64,000 bases of DNA from Telmatactis stephensoni (GCA_029948255.1 JALIZF010001835.1:620001-684000), one strand, 5' to 3'; counted from the first letter of the stretch, positions 47,101 to 62,100 are shown. Made by a program: numbers and translations. The notes: generated from the sequence alone by a model not told the origin.

Positions 47101-50100
47101 ATCACAAGAATGGATCAAAATCGTATCGCCCAATTACGGGCTCTAATATTTTGGGAGGTCACGTGGTTTCTGACCCAGGCTCCTTCGCGGTTATAAATAA
47201 TGAAGGGGGATTGGTAAGTCATATTTATAACTATTATATAACGCGCGCTCTTATTGGCCAAAAACCGTGCTTGGTGAGAGTATATCAAACACGCTCACAT
47301 CACCTTTTCGAATTTTCCGTAAATTTGTGCGCTGGTTATTTTATAAAAGAAGTAAAAAACTGTTTTCCCAATTTTTTATTGTTTAATTAATTTTTAACAA
47401 TGCGAATCTAGAAGTAAGCATGGTTTATAGTGCCCCCATTCACACTCCTTTTTTACGGTGTTTACAAGTTTCCATTCGTCCCTTGTTTATTTTATATACC
47501 GACACAGCCCAAACTAAGGGACTGGTCATTATTTACAGGGAGGGGGGCGGGGGGCTGGTGGAAATGATAATTGTTCGTTTCTAGACTGGTATGATAAGCT
47601 TACTGGACCAACTGTTGTTCATTCACCCATTACCTACCCACCTCGCTGAGCATTATGGGAAACAAAATGGCGGCGGTCAAGCACACGTGGTCTATCGTCA
47701 TCCTTCTGATGACGTCACGAACACAAAACGATCGTGTCACGTCGAAGGTAAGATTTCTATTTGATATTCCTTGATGACGCACTATGTGAGGTAACTGATA
47801 TCGCAAGGCATATAGGTTATGATGTCATATCCGACTGATCAAACTTTCTGTTACAAATCAAGACTATTTTTTTGAGTTATCTAACATCTGATAACTAAAA
47901 TTGTCGGGACGGACAAGTCACCTGGCAATTTGTTCGTCTTACTTTGAAATGATGTCAAGTTTTTGACGATTTTAGTGTCGCTCATCCAGGATGAAAAACT
48001 CGACACCGATCGAAAAGCCATCCCTCGCTGCTTTAGTGTCATTAATTCTCCTTTGAGTATTTGTAATCTTTAAGTCGATTTTTGACAATTTATCCATCCA
48101 GACATTGCAAGTGACGACACTGAAAATCGTGTCAAATAATGAAATAGACGTACAAAATCAGACGACTTATGCGTCTCAAAATGCGTCCGTCTCGTTTTCA
48201 CACTCTTTCTTCGTCTGAGACGACTTTTTCGACTATGCAATTTGTCTCTCTTCTAGTTTCAAAACAGCCATGATATAGTTGTCTTAGTTGTGAATAATGA
48301 GATTTCTGTAAATTCAAAATGATGATATATAACGCACTTTTGTATTTATTACGAACTTTTAGATTCAAAAGTCAAGAGAAGTATCCCAAGATCTCGTTCT
48401 AGACGATCGCTGGACAAGCATGCGAAGTCAGCCAGTAAGATTATGGAGTTGGCTCTCATCGCTGACAAATATGTTATTGAACACAAAGGTGCTGACAAAT
48501 TGGGTGACTTTCTTTCCATGGTCGCTCATATTGTAAGTTTTGTAAAGTTTTTAAGATTACAGTAAAACCCCACTAATTCGAACTTTCAAGGGAAACAGAA
48601 AATAGTTCAAACCAGCGGAGTTCGAAGTCAGCGAATTAGGGGGGAATTTAAGTTAACCGAGTTCGAGTTTGCGATGTTCCACTGTAATTGAATTTTACTG
48701 GAATCTGTCAAATTTTCACTTTTTTCAGTTAAAAGCGCAAAACCATGATTTGGCATCATAATGCTTGCAACTTGGGCTAAATCCATCCATGCGAGATTTA
48801 ATAACTACAGTAAATCGAACCTTACTGACAACTTTCAGCGCATTTGAAAATACTCAAATTGATATTTGCGCTTTAGAAACGAATAAATTATTATTATTAT
48901 TATTAACTCCACAATACGGACACCTTCTCAATACGGACACCTCTATACAAAAACAACAGACAGGTCTCTTTGTTCTGACTGCCGAAATCTCCATACATAT
49001 CTTTATAAATGAGACCCTTATATAACGGACATCCCCGTACTATATACGAACACTATTAAGAAAATGCACATCATCTAGCGCCCGAGCTCAGCCACCCATG
49101 CCACCCATTAATCATCTGGAAATTATTTGTGAAACAAGTGCACTTATAAGTTGAAAAATCTAGATTTTACACTCATGTCAAATTGATTTTGTTTTCTTGG
49201 ATTTTTCTGATTTTCCAAGATTGAACGAATGTTTCGGGATCGAAGCATTGGCGATAAAAAGATACATGTTGCAGTTGTGAAAATCACCTTAGACCAGGAA
49301 AATAAGGTTGGTGATCACCAAAATATTATAATCAGCCAGTTAATATTATATTCAGTTGAGAGTATATATAGTATTATATGGTTTCTTGACTCCATCTAGT
49401 AATTCGTTCATCGCCATCAGAGCTCTGCATATTCATTCCTTTGACTGTTCCTTGTTAATGTCCTTCAGTCATGCATACGCTACTTATCGTAGTTCATCCG
49501 TTAGTTAGTTTTCAAAATATTCTCCCTTTCTTCTTTCTTTCTTCCCTTCTTCCTTTCTTTTTCTTTCCCTCTTCCTTCCTTCCTTCGTTCTTTCTTTCTT
49601 TTTCTGTCTTTCCTTTTTTCCATACTTCTTTCTTTTGGTTTCCTTCTTTCAGTTTTCTGCCAATATATATCCATATAATTTATTTCTTTATATATAGGGG
49701 ATTATCACCCCTAGAGAGAGGATCATCACCTCTCTTTGCCCAACTACCGACCATGCTTGTGTCCATGCATGCGCAGATGGAGCACTTATTCCCCATGCCT
49801 CTTTACCCCACAAGTGTGTCAAAGTCATTTCGTATGAAGACTAAAAAGTGGGAGATATTAATTCAAGTTTTCACTTTTCATTATTGTCCTAATTTGTTCT
49901 TGTTTCCTCCCTTTCTTCTAGTTTCTTTTGTTTTCTTCTTTCAATTTTCATTCCTTAGATCCTCCTAATTTCCACCTTTCCTACTCTATCCTTCGTTTCC
50001 ATCCTCTCCTCCAAGTTTTTCTCTTTCTCTCTTACAGCTTAACTATGAGTCCAGTGCTTCCAATCGTCAAAAAATCGACAAGCTTGCTGAATGGGGAGCA

Positions 50101-53100
50101 AAAAACATTGTACTTGATAATGGCGAATATGGACATGCTGACATACTGCTCCTTGTTTCCAGGTATAGCAACGATCTTAGTACAGCAGAACCTCTCCTAA
50201 TACGGACACCTCTCTAAACTGATGGCTAAATTCTTAATACACTTTTTTATACTGAAAGAAACGTTTAGATAACGGAGGGTCTCAGTCAGGAGGTGGCTTT
50301 TACGGGTATTTGTTTGGCTTTTTTACAGTATTGGTTAAAATTAGTTGAATATAATTCTCAACAAAAAAAATCAATTAACGATTCCCAAGTTTCAGTAAAT
50401 TCGCTTTCTTATTTTTTCTTTATTTCTTTATCCTTAGTTATTTAATTTATTAAAACTGAAAGAAAAAAGAAAGAAAAAAAAAGAAAAAGAAAAAGAAAAA
50501 AAAAGAAAAAAAGAAAAAAAAGAGGAAAAAAAGGAAGAAAAAGGTTCCCATGGCGGGATTCGAACCCGGACCTTCTGCGCCATAGTCCATGGCTTTCACA
50601 CTGCGCCATCGGATCATGTAATTTGCACAACAATAGACATTCCATTCACAGTATACACTAAGTTATTTTGTCTTCCAAATCCCTTAGTAGACCAGTTAGT
50701 CTAGTGGTAAGGTGCAGTTATTTACGGCCTAGGATCCGACTGTTTCCTCCCTCTTTGACCGCGAAACTCGCTGCGTTCTACCGATAGCGCGGAAGGGGCC
50801 GAAATCTCCATCCTATACGTAACATGCGATGATTCAGCAATTTGTCTGGATGCATGGTCGATTTTTTCCCCAAAAAATTAGCATACTGGTTAGCTTTTGC
50901 TAGCGGGTTCGCGTCTGAGGCGAAATTTAACCATTTTCTTTTTTCTCCTTTAAAATGCTTCTTATAGCTTCTATTTATCTTTTTTAACTTTTTCGTGGCT
51001 GAAAGAATACTTTTGATGTCAAAAATTGTATAATTGAGATTATAATAGTTAAAATTCATGAATTTTTTAATTCAATAAACCTCTACTCCTTTGTTTAATC
51101 CTTTCAATTTTTACTTTCTTAAAACAACCTCTCACTGATAATCCATTATATCAATAATATTACAACGAGAGATCTTCATTTTGCGCTCTCATGATCACAC
51201 GAACTTTCAGCATCAGTTATGACAAACATGATACCGTTAAATTTCCTGTACCTGTGAAACTTCAGTCTCTTGTATTTCATGATCATATTACAAATACGAT
51301 TTTCATTCTTCAAAAAATGGCTGAAATCGAACCTCCCCTACCAAGGTTTTGGCGAGAGATCAGGATTTATCCACATACAACAGCATACCTATAGGTGTAT
51401 CTGCACTTTGTACGGCGTGTTCTTGTGTCCTTTCAGTGTCCCGTCTTACTGCCCGTTCACATGAAGGCAAGTTTTCCCTGGTAGCAGGGATAACTCTTTT
51501 GTTTTATGTCCGCCAGGGAAAAGAAAACAAAAGAGTTATCCCTGCTACCAAGGACAACTCGCCTTCATGTGAACGGACCCTTAATGGAGGACTACAGGAG
51601 AACGACCCTTACGGACACCTGCTAAATGCTCCTCAAAGCCATACATTCCGATAATATAGAAAAATTTTCTTCGATCCTAATAATTACCGTATGGGTACCA
51701 CTTTACTTGTATTTTATAATGATTGAACTCCTATTTTCTTTTTCATATATATCTTCAGAGGTGGAAGTGGAGGTAAGAGAATTTTTTTGTATTCTGACTT
51801 AAAATACAGCTAGAATAGCACTGTCAAGGTCATACCATAACGCCCAAGAGTAATAAAGCGTTTCCTTCACCGCTGCACGGAACCAGCTTGAAAAAGAACA
51901 TAGCACTATCACAATTTCTTTGCTACGGGATGTAATTTGGAATGATACATGTTGTGCCCAACGCCTTAGAAGTAAAACTTGATTCCACTACTGGAATTGT
52001 ACACATTGACCGCATTGTTGCGCGCATAGGTGACAATAGGAACGCGGTGCATATTTTGCTTTTGCGTCCAACATCGTAAGGAATTATAACATTATTATAT
52101 TGCGTGTCTGAGTGGTCAATCGTGTTTAAGGTTAAGTTATGCAAGGGTAAAAACCCAATTATCATGATAATAACCATGTATTTTTATAGTTGTCTGATTT
52201 TTACTTCGTCTTTCTTCCAAGCTGGTCGTGTAAGCTTGTATCGTAATTCGCAGTTTGTTACTTAACGTCTAACGTTCTATCCATATTTCATCATCTACAT
52301 TTAAAAATTGTTCATGTATGTACTTGCAGCAGTCTAATTAAGCAATATAAAACGCGCGCGCATGTCTCTGTACTGTGATATAAACACGATGGAGGATGTA
52401 GAGCAAGAGAAAAGCAAGCTTAGGAACACGAGGCGTAGCCGAGTGTTTCTCTTGCTTTTCAAGTACTCTACATCTTCCAGAGTGTTTATATCACAGGCAG
52501 AGACATAAGCGATCGTTTTATATTGCCTTTATGAAATATTTTCGACGTTTTTTGTGCGAGCCATGTCTCTGTCCTCTGATATGAATATGGTAGCCAGCCA
52601 ATCAGCGCGCGCGTTATATCTCAAACATTTTACAATGATTTATACAGATATTGTTTCCTTACAGGGCTGGCCATGGGTTCATCTACTTGTAGGTCTCAGT
52701 TTGGTCTTACTGTCAACACTGATATTGGACTTGCGACGGCACTTATCGCTGCTCATGAAATAGCTCACTCGTAAGTCTAGTCAGCGTACTCTTTTACCAT
52801 TACTATTGTATTACCATCTATAGTTACGACAGGGAGTCATATTAGATAATCCATATATGGCAAGGAGGCCTCTTGAGACTCATAAAGGTGGAGAGCCTCC
52901 TTCATTGTGAGATGCTAATAAAGAAAAGTATAGATTAGTATAACAACTGAAATACTGTGCAATACTGTGTAGATCAGACACAAGACGTTTGTTTGACCAT
53001 TCACTTGACAGGGTTTCGAACCTCATCCACTCAGCATGCGCAGTAGAGACTTAACTTGTCTTGTTTTGTGACGGACCGGACCAAAAAAAAATTAATAAAA

Positions 53101-56100
53101 AAAAACGGCCGCCGAGTAACAAAAGAGTACAGCACGTACTATCGAACCGTTTTGCGTGTCTTTTCAGAATACGTAAACGTGACTGTCCAGTAGATTTCCG
53201 GTATGACGTAGAACAAATTGGTTACCCTGTGTATTTTGAGAGTGATTTGTTTCCACACTAGATTGGGTGTAAATCACGATGGCGAGGGCGAGAACGAGAA
53301 ACCAGAGTGTTCCAATGGCGTGTTTCTCATGGCAACCTCTGTACCAAGCGGTAAAAAAGCCATGCGCTGGTCCCCTTGCTCCAAGAAAACCATTCAGCAA
53401 TTCCTGGGGTAAGTCGCTATGCAGAAACAAAACGTACTACGCATGCGCGACTTATGAAACGATCCCAATGAAAACATTCGGTCGTGTACTCTGCCGGCGA
53501 AAACTAAGCCACAGAAGCAAAAGTTAGTTGCTAAAATATCATTTGTTCCTCTTTGCACCAATGCTCAAAATTAAGCACAAAGATATTATATGGAAAAATC
53601 TATTGATAAAAATTCTAAAATATTGCTTGGAATTCCTGTGGTCAAGACGCGCGCGCGCTCAAAACTGGGGCTCGATACCCAAATGTGTTTTTTAGTTGTT
53701 CCATGAAATTGGTATGATTCTTGATCCCGACCTAATCAACTCATTTCTGATCCCACGTTTTTTAAACGGACTTGATTCTTAATCTTAATATTTCCATTTG
53801 AATACCAGGAGTCCAGAATCATCGTGCTTAGATAATGAGCCTCCCGCAGTATCAGGTTTTTCAAGTGAAGGAAGTTCCATTCCAGCTGAGCATTACAGGA
53901 AACTTCCTGGTCAAATCTACGATGGCAAAGCTCAATGTGAGCTTCAGTACGGTACTGGATACTACCATTGTCAACAAGAACGGGTATGAAGACCTTAAGT
54001 AGGAGACTGAGACTAGCTTTCTGTCGTTGATGCTCCTTTTTAGAGTAAGGAAAATTTAGGTTTGTTCTTAATTTGTCTTTCCTCAGTCTAACTGTGGTGT
54101 TTTGTTCTGCACCAAAAATGGAGTGGAGTGTGTAAGCATTACTGCACCCCCAATGGACGGTACAAGATGTGGCGAGCGACATGTATGTATTTGTATAATA
54201 ATTGATGTATTACGCGCACTCTGATTGGTCGAGAACCGTGTGTAATAAAAGTACAAATGCACGGAAAACTATTATGACGCACGCTGTTATTGGTTGAAAT
54301 ATTTCAATAGATATATAAATCAAATAGATCCAATTTTCCGTGCGTTTGTGACGTTATGATTTGGTGATGCCACTCAACGTTTTGACGTACTTTTTTGTTT
54401 TTCACCACCTTTTGACGTCATCTGTGCATCTGCTGTTAGCCAATTACATCACACGTTATATTTGTTCTAGTGGTGCATCAAAGGCGAGTGTGTTGATGAT
54501 GGTTCACCAATGATTGATGGCGAATGGAGTGCGTGGTCTGATTACACCAAATGTTCAAGAACATGTGGTGGAGGTCTAAAGTGGAGAACAAGAACCTGTA
54601 CCAACCCCAAGTAAGATTGCTTGCCCTATTTTAAAAGTAAATATAAGTTCTCTGTTAACCCACATCCTTGTGGGAGAGGGAGAGGGAGGGAAGAAGATGG
54701 AAAGGAGATGGTAGGAGAGAGGAGGGAAGGGTTTCCCGAGGATGTTTTACTCATTAAACTACAGTGTGAGATGTATATTGTTCTTGCGTCAATGTGTTAT
54801 TACTGTTTTGCAACAGCGATTATCGCGGTATCTAATCATTCATATGCCAACTAGAGATCAATTGGCTGTTTTATCAAAGCAACTAGTGAAAAGTTAATGT
54901 GAAAATGTATAGCACCACAATGCGTTTCTTTGTAAAACGTGATAAGTGCATTACATGCAGATTTCTCGTTAGCGTCTATTGCAAGGATTCAAACTGTTGT
55001 TGACATTGACATTGACATTGACAAATTGATTTTATTCTGTACCAGAATTTACATAATAATACATTTGTAAGTTAATAAATATAATATATATATATGATAT
55101 ATATGTAATGTATCAATGTTAGTTTAAATATAAATGATAAATTCAGATTTATTGGTACAAGCTATCTATAATAACCCCATTATCTCATTATCTGCCTCAA
55201 ATGGTGGTCAAACTGATTGATCAACCAGAAAAGGTTCTATTGAAAACTGACCATTCAGCTGATGAAACTTCAAAGCTCATTGATCGAGAATACGTCGCTG
55301 ATATAAAAAGGTCTTCCAACATGTCCACCGCGTCTTAAGTTTTGATTCTCAAACGAATCAACAATTTTGAACAATTCTGTTTCGATCGTTCAACATTTCT
55401 CTTTACTTCTGTTTTGTTCTTCATTTAGGCCGCAGGCAGGAGGCAAGGACTGTGAAGGCAGTGACAAAGGACACTACGAAATATGCAACCCTAAGGTACG
55501 TATATAATTTCTTCAACCAATATATCCACTGAAAAGAAGTCTTTGGTCATCCTGTTGTAGAAAAAGACGAGAAGGACCGGTTTGTTTTATGGTTACCAGT
55601 CCTCCTCTTACTTAGTGGCCACAGGAATACCAAGAAACAAAAATAACTTCATCATTATACTTTTAATAAAACAAGTATTGGTTCTCCCTGAAAGGATTGT
55701 CCAAAAGGAAGCAAGGACTTCCGTGATGCTCAGTGCGAAGCCAAAAATCCAGGGTCTCATAATCGCTGGACATCACACCCGTGTCAACTGTCCTGCTTGA
55801 AACACTCGATGCTTTACAGCTATGGCCAGGTTGCTGACGGGTCGAGGTGTCATGGTGATCCTAGACGTAAACACGTGTGTGCTCAAGGAAGGTGCCTGGT
55901 AAGAAGGATGTCACTTGCTCAGTTTATTATCATTAATTGCTGGGACTTTTTCGTATGAATAAACACGACATTACACGGCACGTTCACGATATGAATAGGC
56001 GATTTGCATGATGGCGTCATTTTACTACAAACTACCAGAATGCTTTGCGCATTCTCTTGCTTATTCAGATTCTTTTTTTTTCTCTCTAAAATAGTAGAAC

Positions 56101-59100
56101 AATTAGTACTTATTACGAGCAGCAAGTGATAACATCTGCGCATGTCTCCAACTTCTATTGTCTTGGACAAATGAATAATTTTGAAAGGATAATTTCTAGC
56201 TGTTCATACTTACTGCACTCGAATGTAATGCTCCGAAAAACTTTGGGGAGACTATAGTACGACTCTATTTATGAGAGACGTAGCCCTAAACCAGGTTAAA
56301 ACCGTAATTGAGGCCCCTTCCGTCCAGCGGCTCGCGCATACTCGTCATGTTATCACTTGCTGTTCTTATTACGGCAAAGAATTCTGGTAGTTGTAGTATG
56401 TCACGCAATATTGCAAGTCGCCTATTTCAATGTCTTTATTGACATCACGTTACTGTCACGGTCACAGTACGGCGTGAAGTTTAATGATTTTATGGACACA
56501 ATACTGTGTGGTACGTTGCGCACTCATACGAAAACTGTTTCTTGTTCTTTTCTTGGTATAAGTATAATCACTACTTTTTTCTTCTCCTTCTCTTTAATTA
56601 GCTTTCACCTTTCCTCACTTCCTTCAGACCTTGTTCGATCTCGTTTTTTCTGATGCTACGTTCTTATATTGGAATCCGACAAAGACACTAGCTGTTTAAC
56701 ACTAACTTCTTCACGGTTTGTATTTAGCCTGCTGGTTGTGATAACAAGCTGTATTCAGGAGTAGAACACGACCGATGTGGTGTTTGTGGTGGTGACAGTT
56801 CCACTTGTACCATAGTTAGAGGTACATACACCAAAGACTGGAATGGCTGGGGTAAGTAATCTATGAATTTCTGGCTACAATAGAGTGAGCGACGTTGACT
56901 GACAAGGGTAGAGTGAGCAAGGATTTGCTTTAACTGACAAGGGAAGAGTGAGCAAAATTGACTTGACTGACAAGGGTAGAGTGAACAAAATTGACTTGAC
57001 TGACAAGGGTAGAGTGAACAAAATTGACTTGACTGACAAGGGTAGAGTGAACAAATTGACTTGACTGACAAGGGTAGAGTGAACAAATTGACTTGACTGA
57101 CAAGGGTGGAGTTAGCAAGCATTTGCTTTAATTGACAAGAGCAGAGTGAGCAAAATTGACTCGACTGACAAGGGTAGAGTGAGTAAGATTGACTTGAATT
57201 TATTGACAAGGGTATAGAATGAGCAAGATTAAACTGACTGACAAGGGAAGAGCAGCAAGATTGACATGACTGCATGACAAGGGTAGATTGAGTAAGATTG
57301 ACTTGACTGACAAGGGTAGAGTGAGCAAGGATTTGCATAACTGACAAGGGCAGTGTAAACTAGCTGAAGTTAGCTTAATTACGTTCAATAAAGGAAGAAA
57401 CTGTGCGTTATGTAGCTAAAGAAAGAAGATAAGTCCATTCATTTAAGATGACTTCTATTCTACTCTAGTGAGTTCTAATACATTGTTCCATATTGGTTTT
57501 CAGGACCTGACGAGCCTGACAAGATAGTAGAAATTCCCAAAGGCTTCATCTAATGTCCACGTGGCTATGAACCACTTAACCAGGCATCTGTTAGGTACTG
57601 TAGCTGTATCAGTGTTAACGGATTAGTTATTGTCAGTAAAATGCGATTATAATAGAGTGAAACATTTCTCGAAACCTGCAAGCAATGCACAACGTAAATG
57701 CCATTGCATTGCATTGCTAACACCCACTAAAATTGTGCACGAAATCGATAAATTACATCGTGTGTAAACCTCTGAAATTGTTGTGCGCAATGGATAAGTT
57801 ACATCGTGTCAACCTCTGAAATTGTTCTGCGCAATGGATAAATTACATCATGTGTCAACCTCTGAAATTGTTGTGCGCAATGGATAAATTACATCGTGTC
57901 AACCTCTGAAATTGTTGTGCGCAATCGATAAATTACATCGTGTGTCAACCTCTGAAATTGTTGTGCGCAATGGATAAATTACATCGTGTCAACCTCTGAA
58001 ATTGTTGTGCGCAATCGATAAGTTACATCGTGTGTCAACTTCTGAAATTGTTGTGCGCAATGGATAAATTACACCGTCTCAACCTCTGAAATTGTTGTGC
58101 GCAATCGATAAATTACACCGTGTGTCAACCTCTGAAATTGTTGTGCACAATGGATAAGTTACATCGTGTGTCAACCTCTGAAATTGTTGCGCGCAATGGA
58201 TAAATGACATCGTGTGTCAACCTCTGAAATTGTTGTGCGCAGTGGATAAATTACATCGTGTGTCAACCTCTGAAATTGTTGTGCACAATGGATAAGTTAC
58301 ATCGTGTGTCAACCTCTGAAATTGTTGCGCGCAATGGATAAATTACATCGTGTGTCAACCTCTGAAATTGTTGTGCGCAATGGATAAATTACATCGTGTG
58401 TCAACCTCTGAAATTGTTGTGCACAATGGATAAGTTACATCGTGTGTCAACCTCTGAAATTGTTGCGCGCAATGGATAAATGACATCGTGTGTCAACCTC
58501 TGAAATTGTTGTGCGCAGTGGATAAATTACATCGTGTGTCAACCTCTGAAATTGTTGTGCACAATGGATAAGTTACATCGTGTGTCAACCTCTGAAATTG
58601 TTGCGCGCAATGGATAAATTACATCGTGTGTCAACCTCTGAAATTGTTGTGCGCAATGGATAAATTACATCGTGTGTCAACCTCTGAAATTGTTGTGCGC
58701 AATGGAAAAATTACATCGTGTGTCAACCTCTGAAATTGTTGTGCGCAATGGATAAATTACATCGTGTGTGGACCTCTGAAATTGTTCTGCGCAATGGATA
58801 AATTACATCGTGTGTCAACCTCTGAAATTGTTGTGTGCAATCGATAAATTACATCGTGTGTCAACCTCTGAAATTTGCTGCCCGTAATGGATACATTGCA
58901 TGAGGTCTTACATTGGTACATTCTCATTACAATGATTTTTCTGGTCATCAGGAGTTCAGAATGTCAAAAATCACTACTTGTACAATGTTGGATATACGTG
59001 GAGTACTGTAGTCAAGGCAGCAGGTACCAAAGTCAACTATGAACACGAAGACTCGATCTACAAAGACAAGATATTCATTAGAGGACCAACTACAGAATTA

Positions 59101-62100
59101 TTGAACATTGTGGTGAGTGAACACCAGGACAATTCGGGATTTTCAATTTTATTTGTGTATAAGTTACTTTGTTCATATTCTGATGACAATAGACGACTTT
59201 CAAAAATGGCGGGCTCATTGTTCACGATAACGAGGCCAGAAAGGCCTCCAAAATCAACATCGCATCAAATGATTCTAAATGTATAAAAATTATCCTGTAC
59301 AATGCACATAAAATAGGTATTTTAAAAGGAAAAGGAACACATCGTCTTTGATAGCAATAGAAGTGTCGCCACGCTTATTTTCTGGTAACAAGGCCTTTGT
59401 GGCCTCGTTCTCATGGACTAGGCCGCCATTTTTGAAAGTCGTCTATAGCCGACTTTCGAGTTACACTTCACTTACCACATAAAAAGGAATCAAGACGAGG
59501 CTACGTGCATAAAAGTCAGTCATTCGTAACAAACAAAAGTTTTAGCACGTAGCCTATGTGTCAGGTGAAGCATATCTCGGAACTGGATTATTCAGACTTT
59601 GCATGACCGCTCAAAATATTGGCTAATACTTCAAGCTGTTTACTTGCAGTATGTTGGCTTCATGGCCAAAAACCCTGGAGTAACGTACGAGTATTTTGCT
59701 CCAACAAAATCAGTGGTGACTCCTGATCTAGCGTACTGGAATACAAGCAGCTGGAGTTTGTGTTCGGAAAAGTGTGCAGGAGGTAATACAAAAACACATG
59801 CGGAAATATTAACGTTGAAAATGCATGATATGATTGTTGATAAATAGTAAAAGACAAAAGGGGCAAATGGGGCAAAAGGGAGACAAATACCGTCAAATGG
59901 GAAGTGGAAAGAGGTAAGAGAGAAAGGGAAGTGGAAGGAAGGAAGGGAGGAGATAGAAAGGGAAGACTGATGAAATGAACACGGACCATAAATCAACTCG
60001 GAAAGAAAGCAAACACCAAGACACCTAGTATGTTATTTGAGACTTGTTACGGTATATTAAATTGTGAGCGTGATTCTTAGTATGTTTTTTATTAATTCTT
60101 TATCGAGCAATACGTATATTTTTAAAATCTTCATTCTTTTTAGGATTCGAGACACGAAGCGTTCGATGTTTGATGAAGGACGATCATTCTTGGGTTTCTG
60201 AAAAACTTTGCGAAAAGGCATCGAAAAAACCTGAAGTGTCAAGAAAGTGCAACACAGATCCATGTCCACCGAGGTACAGCAATAGAAACTTTTTGTCTAT
60301 CACACGAATATAACTCTAATCGAGTCATTATAATAGTGTCATTATTAGTTTTGATTACCCTCTCCTTTGTGATCATCACCATCATCATCATCATCAAATG
60401 TCATCAATTTAATAGCATCATTAGCATCAAAGTTGTTATCCAAGTACAGTGGTTCTCACGTAGGTGTAATAGCCTGTTTTCTCATGACGGAACATGAATG
60501 TTTTTCGACTCAAAGTTTTACTTTTAAAAAGTTCTTATAACAATTAACACAATTCATATAGCGGTTTTTGTAATTTACTGTGAACAATGATGTTTAATTC
60601 TGAATTTACAGCCCAGTGAAGTTTGAAATATCAAAGCGAGGCTAAGACTACATTTAATCTCCGTGTACAACTTTGAGAGAAAACGGTATATTGACATGTA
60701 CAAACCAGAGATCAATTGGCTGTCAGTTTCAACAAAGCAACTTTGGAATCTATTAGCTGATTACCATGTGTTTGTTGATAGACAGTGATCAATGTAGTTG
60801 TCATCATACCATCATCATCGTCATCATCCTTTCTAATCAGTCATCAAAGATTAAAATATAGAAACCTCTTATAGTCACTTTTTTATCTTTCAAATTCCCT
60901 TGAACAAAGATGGTACCAGTCGTCATGGCGACCGTGCTCGTCATCATCCTTTCTAATCAGTCATCAAAGATTAAAATATAGAAACCTCTTATAGTCACTT
61001 TTTTACCTTTCAAATTCCCTTGAACAAAGATGGTACCAGTCGTCATGGCGACCGTGCTCTAAGACTTGTGGCAGAGGAAAACAAATACGAGAGATAGTTT
61101 GCCGTCAAAAGGTGGCTGCTGGCACTTACAAGACTCTTAAAGATGATAAATGTAACCTTGATGACAAACCCAAAGGACTCTTTGAGAAAGACTGTAACAA
61201 GATCGTTTGTCCTGCTAACTGGGTGCCAACGAAATGGTCAAAGGTAATTACCTAAAAGGGTCTTTGATAATCATTAGACCAATATTTAGATGGCTGGTTC
61301 TCATCAGCAACATATACAGAACTCGGCATCAAGTCTATCTCATGGCTGCAAAAAGACAAGCACAGCTCTGCTAACGAGAACATGAAGCGATGAGACGGTC
61401 TCGTGAAGCCCTGTGTAACACCCCCCCCCCCCCCCCCCATCCATCATTGTTGGCAGTTGTTGATTGGCAGTTCAAACAGACCCAATATTGTTGTGTTATG
61501 CTTTGGTAAAAACAGAACAAAAGAAATGTTGGACGTTGTTGTCTTTAAGAGTGTTCAAACACATCCAACATGTTAGAGCCAACAATCTCAGATTGTAAGT
61601 GACCAGCATTGTTGGGAGTGTTTGCATGGACCGCAATACCCTTTTCATTCCATTGAGGTTGGTATATTTTGTTCTTCTTAGTGCTCTGCTACTTGCGGGC
61701 CAAGCGGAGTGATGCAGAGAGGACTGAAGTGTAAAAGACTAAACGAAGAAGGTGTTTATCTAGATGTAGCCGAGAGATTTTGTAATCACGCACCTCGAGT
61801 TCCAACAAGTGAAAGGTGCAACACTGACATACAATGCCAAAGTAAGTGCTACTTTTAAACATCCGGGAAATTCATTGTTACTTAACAAATAAATACCATT
61901 TTCCCGTTCGTTTGTATTCTAACAGATGTACAGATGACGTCAAAATGTGAAGAGAATAAAAACGTGCGCCTCGAGACAAGAGTGGTGTTCTCATCACATT
62001 TTGACGTCATTTGTGCATCTATTTTAAAAAGTACAGATGCACCTAAAAATGTAATTAAATTTTTTGTTGTATATTCGTGAATATATTTGAACCAATCAGC

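Noticed and set aside
50545..50612. Functional tRNA gene
   Set aside because: Box A and B are present, but the molecule is too short, the acceptor stem has a mismatch and the anticodon arm is poor. Treated as tRNA-derived.
56724..57347. 207-codon minus-strand frame with STLVSQVN repeats
   Set aside because: Product of the ~34-bp minisatellite in gene B intron 17, and it overlaps real exon 17 on the other strand.
57730..58895. CRISPR-like repeat array
   Set aside because: The 46-bp units are directly contiguous without unique spacers, and the context is an animal intron. It is a minisatellite.
60910..60975. Extra exon of gene B at the first copy of the 120-bp duplication
   Set aside because: Its reading continues into intron sequence and soon meets a stop, with no donor that keeps the frame. 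The second copy gives the complete exon matching gene A.
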